Source: an uncultured Opitutia bacterium (GTDB lineage: Bacteria > Verrucomicrobiota > Verrucomicrobiia > Opitutales > Opitutaceae). From it: a DNA stretch of 64,000 nt. Below the pieces are notes generated by a model. The model ran no database searches. It saw nothing but the letters and a program-made list of their open reading frames with translations, and was not told the DNA's origin. The stretch lies in the NCBI GenBank assembly GCA_903902745.1, contig CAIUWA010000018.1, positions 62,001 to 126,000 on the forward strand, read 5' to 3'. This document shows positions 63,715-64,000 of the stretch, piece by piece (the stretch's first letter is position 1; each line of letters starts with the position of its first letter). Made by a program: the position numbers and the translations under genes.

Positions 63715-64000
63715 TTAGTTGGAGTTGCCGTCCGAGAGGATGATGCGGATATGGGACATTTTCTTGCGGCGGGGCATCGCGGTACCGCGGGCGCCGGCCT
63801 TGAAACGTTTCAGCACGGGGCCGTTTTCAACCGTCGCGCTCTTCACTGTCAGGCTGTCGGCCGAGAGGTTGTTGTTGTTCTCCGCGTTCGCGATGGCGCT
63901 CTTCAGCGTCTAGGCGATGAGGCGCGCGGACTTGCGCGGGATGAGCGTCAGAAAATCGACGGCCTCCGCGGCCTTGCGGCCCTGGATGGTGCGGACCACT
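63715..64000 (-). CDS. rplV: 50S ribosomal protein L22, partial, with internal in-frame TAG
   Basis: The reading frame enters at the right edge as [20 protein letters not shown] and continues [11 protein letters not shown], then TAG (63910-63912), then [20 protein letters not shown] and on to the normal end ILSDGNSN. Both sides align without gap to the L22 core, where the residue at the TAG is usually lysine (LIAK), so a single AAG-to-TAG change would explain it. L22 is essential, so this is a sequencing error, a disrupted copy, or a read-through or reinitiation case. The N-terminus lies outside the window. Confidence 0.85.

Overview
The window is a GC-rich chromosomal stretch that most resembles a member of the Verrucomicrobiota, probably Opitutaceae. 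This is inferred from the gene families: a DUF1587/DUF1592-type cytochrome protein, a large TonB receptor with an ELSPFEV segment, two PEP-CTERM proteins, an RhaI-type isomerase, and a ribosomal operon with few Shine-Dalgarno sites. I saw no tRNA, rRNA, CRISPR array, transposase, prophage or plasmid gene.

Layout. 0-15.7 kb is accessory and carbohydrate-oriented: a truncated cytochrome-domain lipoprotein, a 16-repeat WD40 protein, a carbohydrate-type esterase, a BASS-family transporter, an aldo/keto reductase, an L-rhamnose isomerase-like enzyme, an Ldh_2 dehydrogenase, a TonB receptor with an EF-hand, and a divergent LacI regulator. 15.7-25.7 kb carries envelope and secretion genes (lnt, a coiled-coil MscS channel, secA) plus a GH28 enzyme and a UDP-xylose synthase. 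25.9-44 kb is mostly housekeeping: tgt, pabA/trpG, nrdR, a HIT protein, dprA, nnr, acpS, pdxJ, citrate synthase, hisH/hisB/hisC/hisD and guaA. 44-51.3 kb is a looser region with two PEP-CTERM proteins, a scrambled pseudogene patch, an aspartyl-protease/PDZ protein and a bicupin. From 51.3 kb to the right edge runs the S10/spc/alpha ribosomal operon on the minus strand, from rplV to rplQ, with secY, an adenylate-kinase-like gene, map and rpoA.

Most notable points. (1) rplV carries an in-frame TAG in the middle of otherwise intact L22 coding sequence. (2) The adk slot between secY and map holds a short adenylate-kinase-like protein without a P-loop. (3) rpmD, rpmJ and infA have no room at their usual places. 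(4) Most ribosomal genes start at CC-ATG without a Shine-Dalgarno. (5) Tgt lacks all three zinc cysteines. (6) Intergenic spaces repeatedly hold facing pairs of imperfect repeat arms, in at least four sequence families. These arms sometimes supply the stop or start codon of the adjoining gene and are the best candidate here for an undescribed genome-wide system.

Gene starts were adjusted by hand where the longest reading frame ran into repeats or upstream DNA. Functional names rest on recognised motifs and family resemblance, not on database searches.
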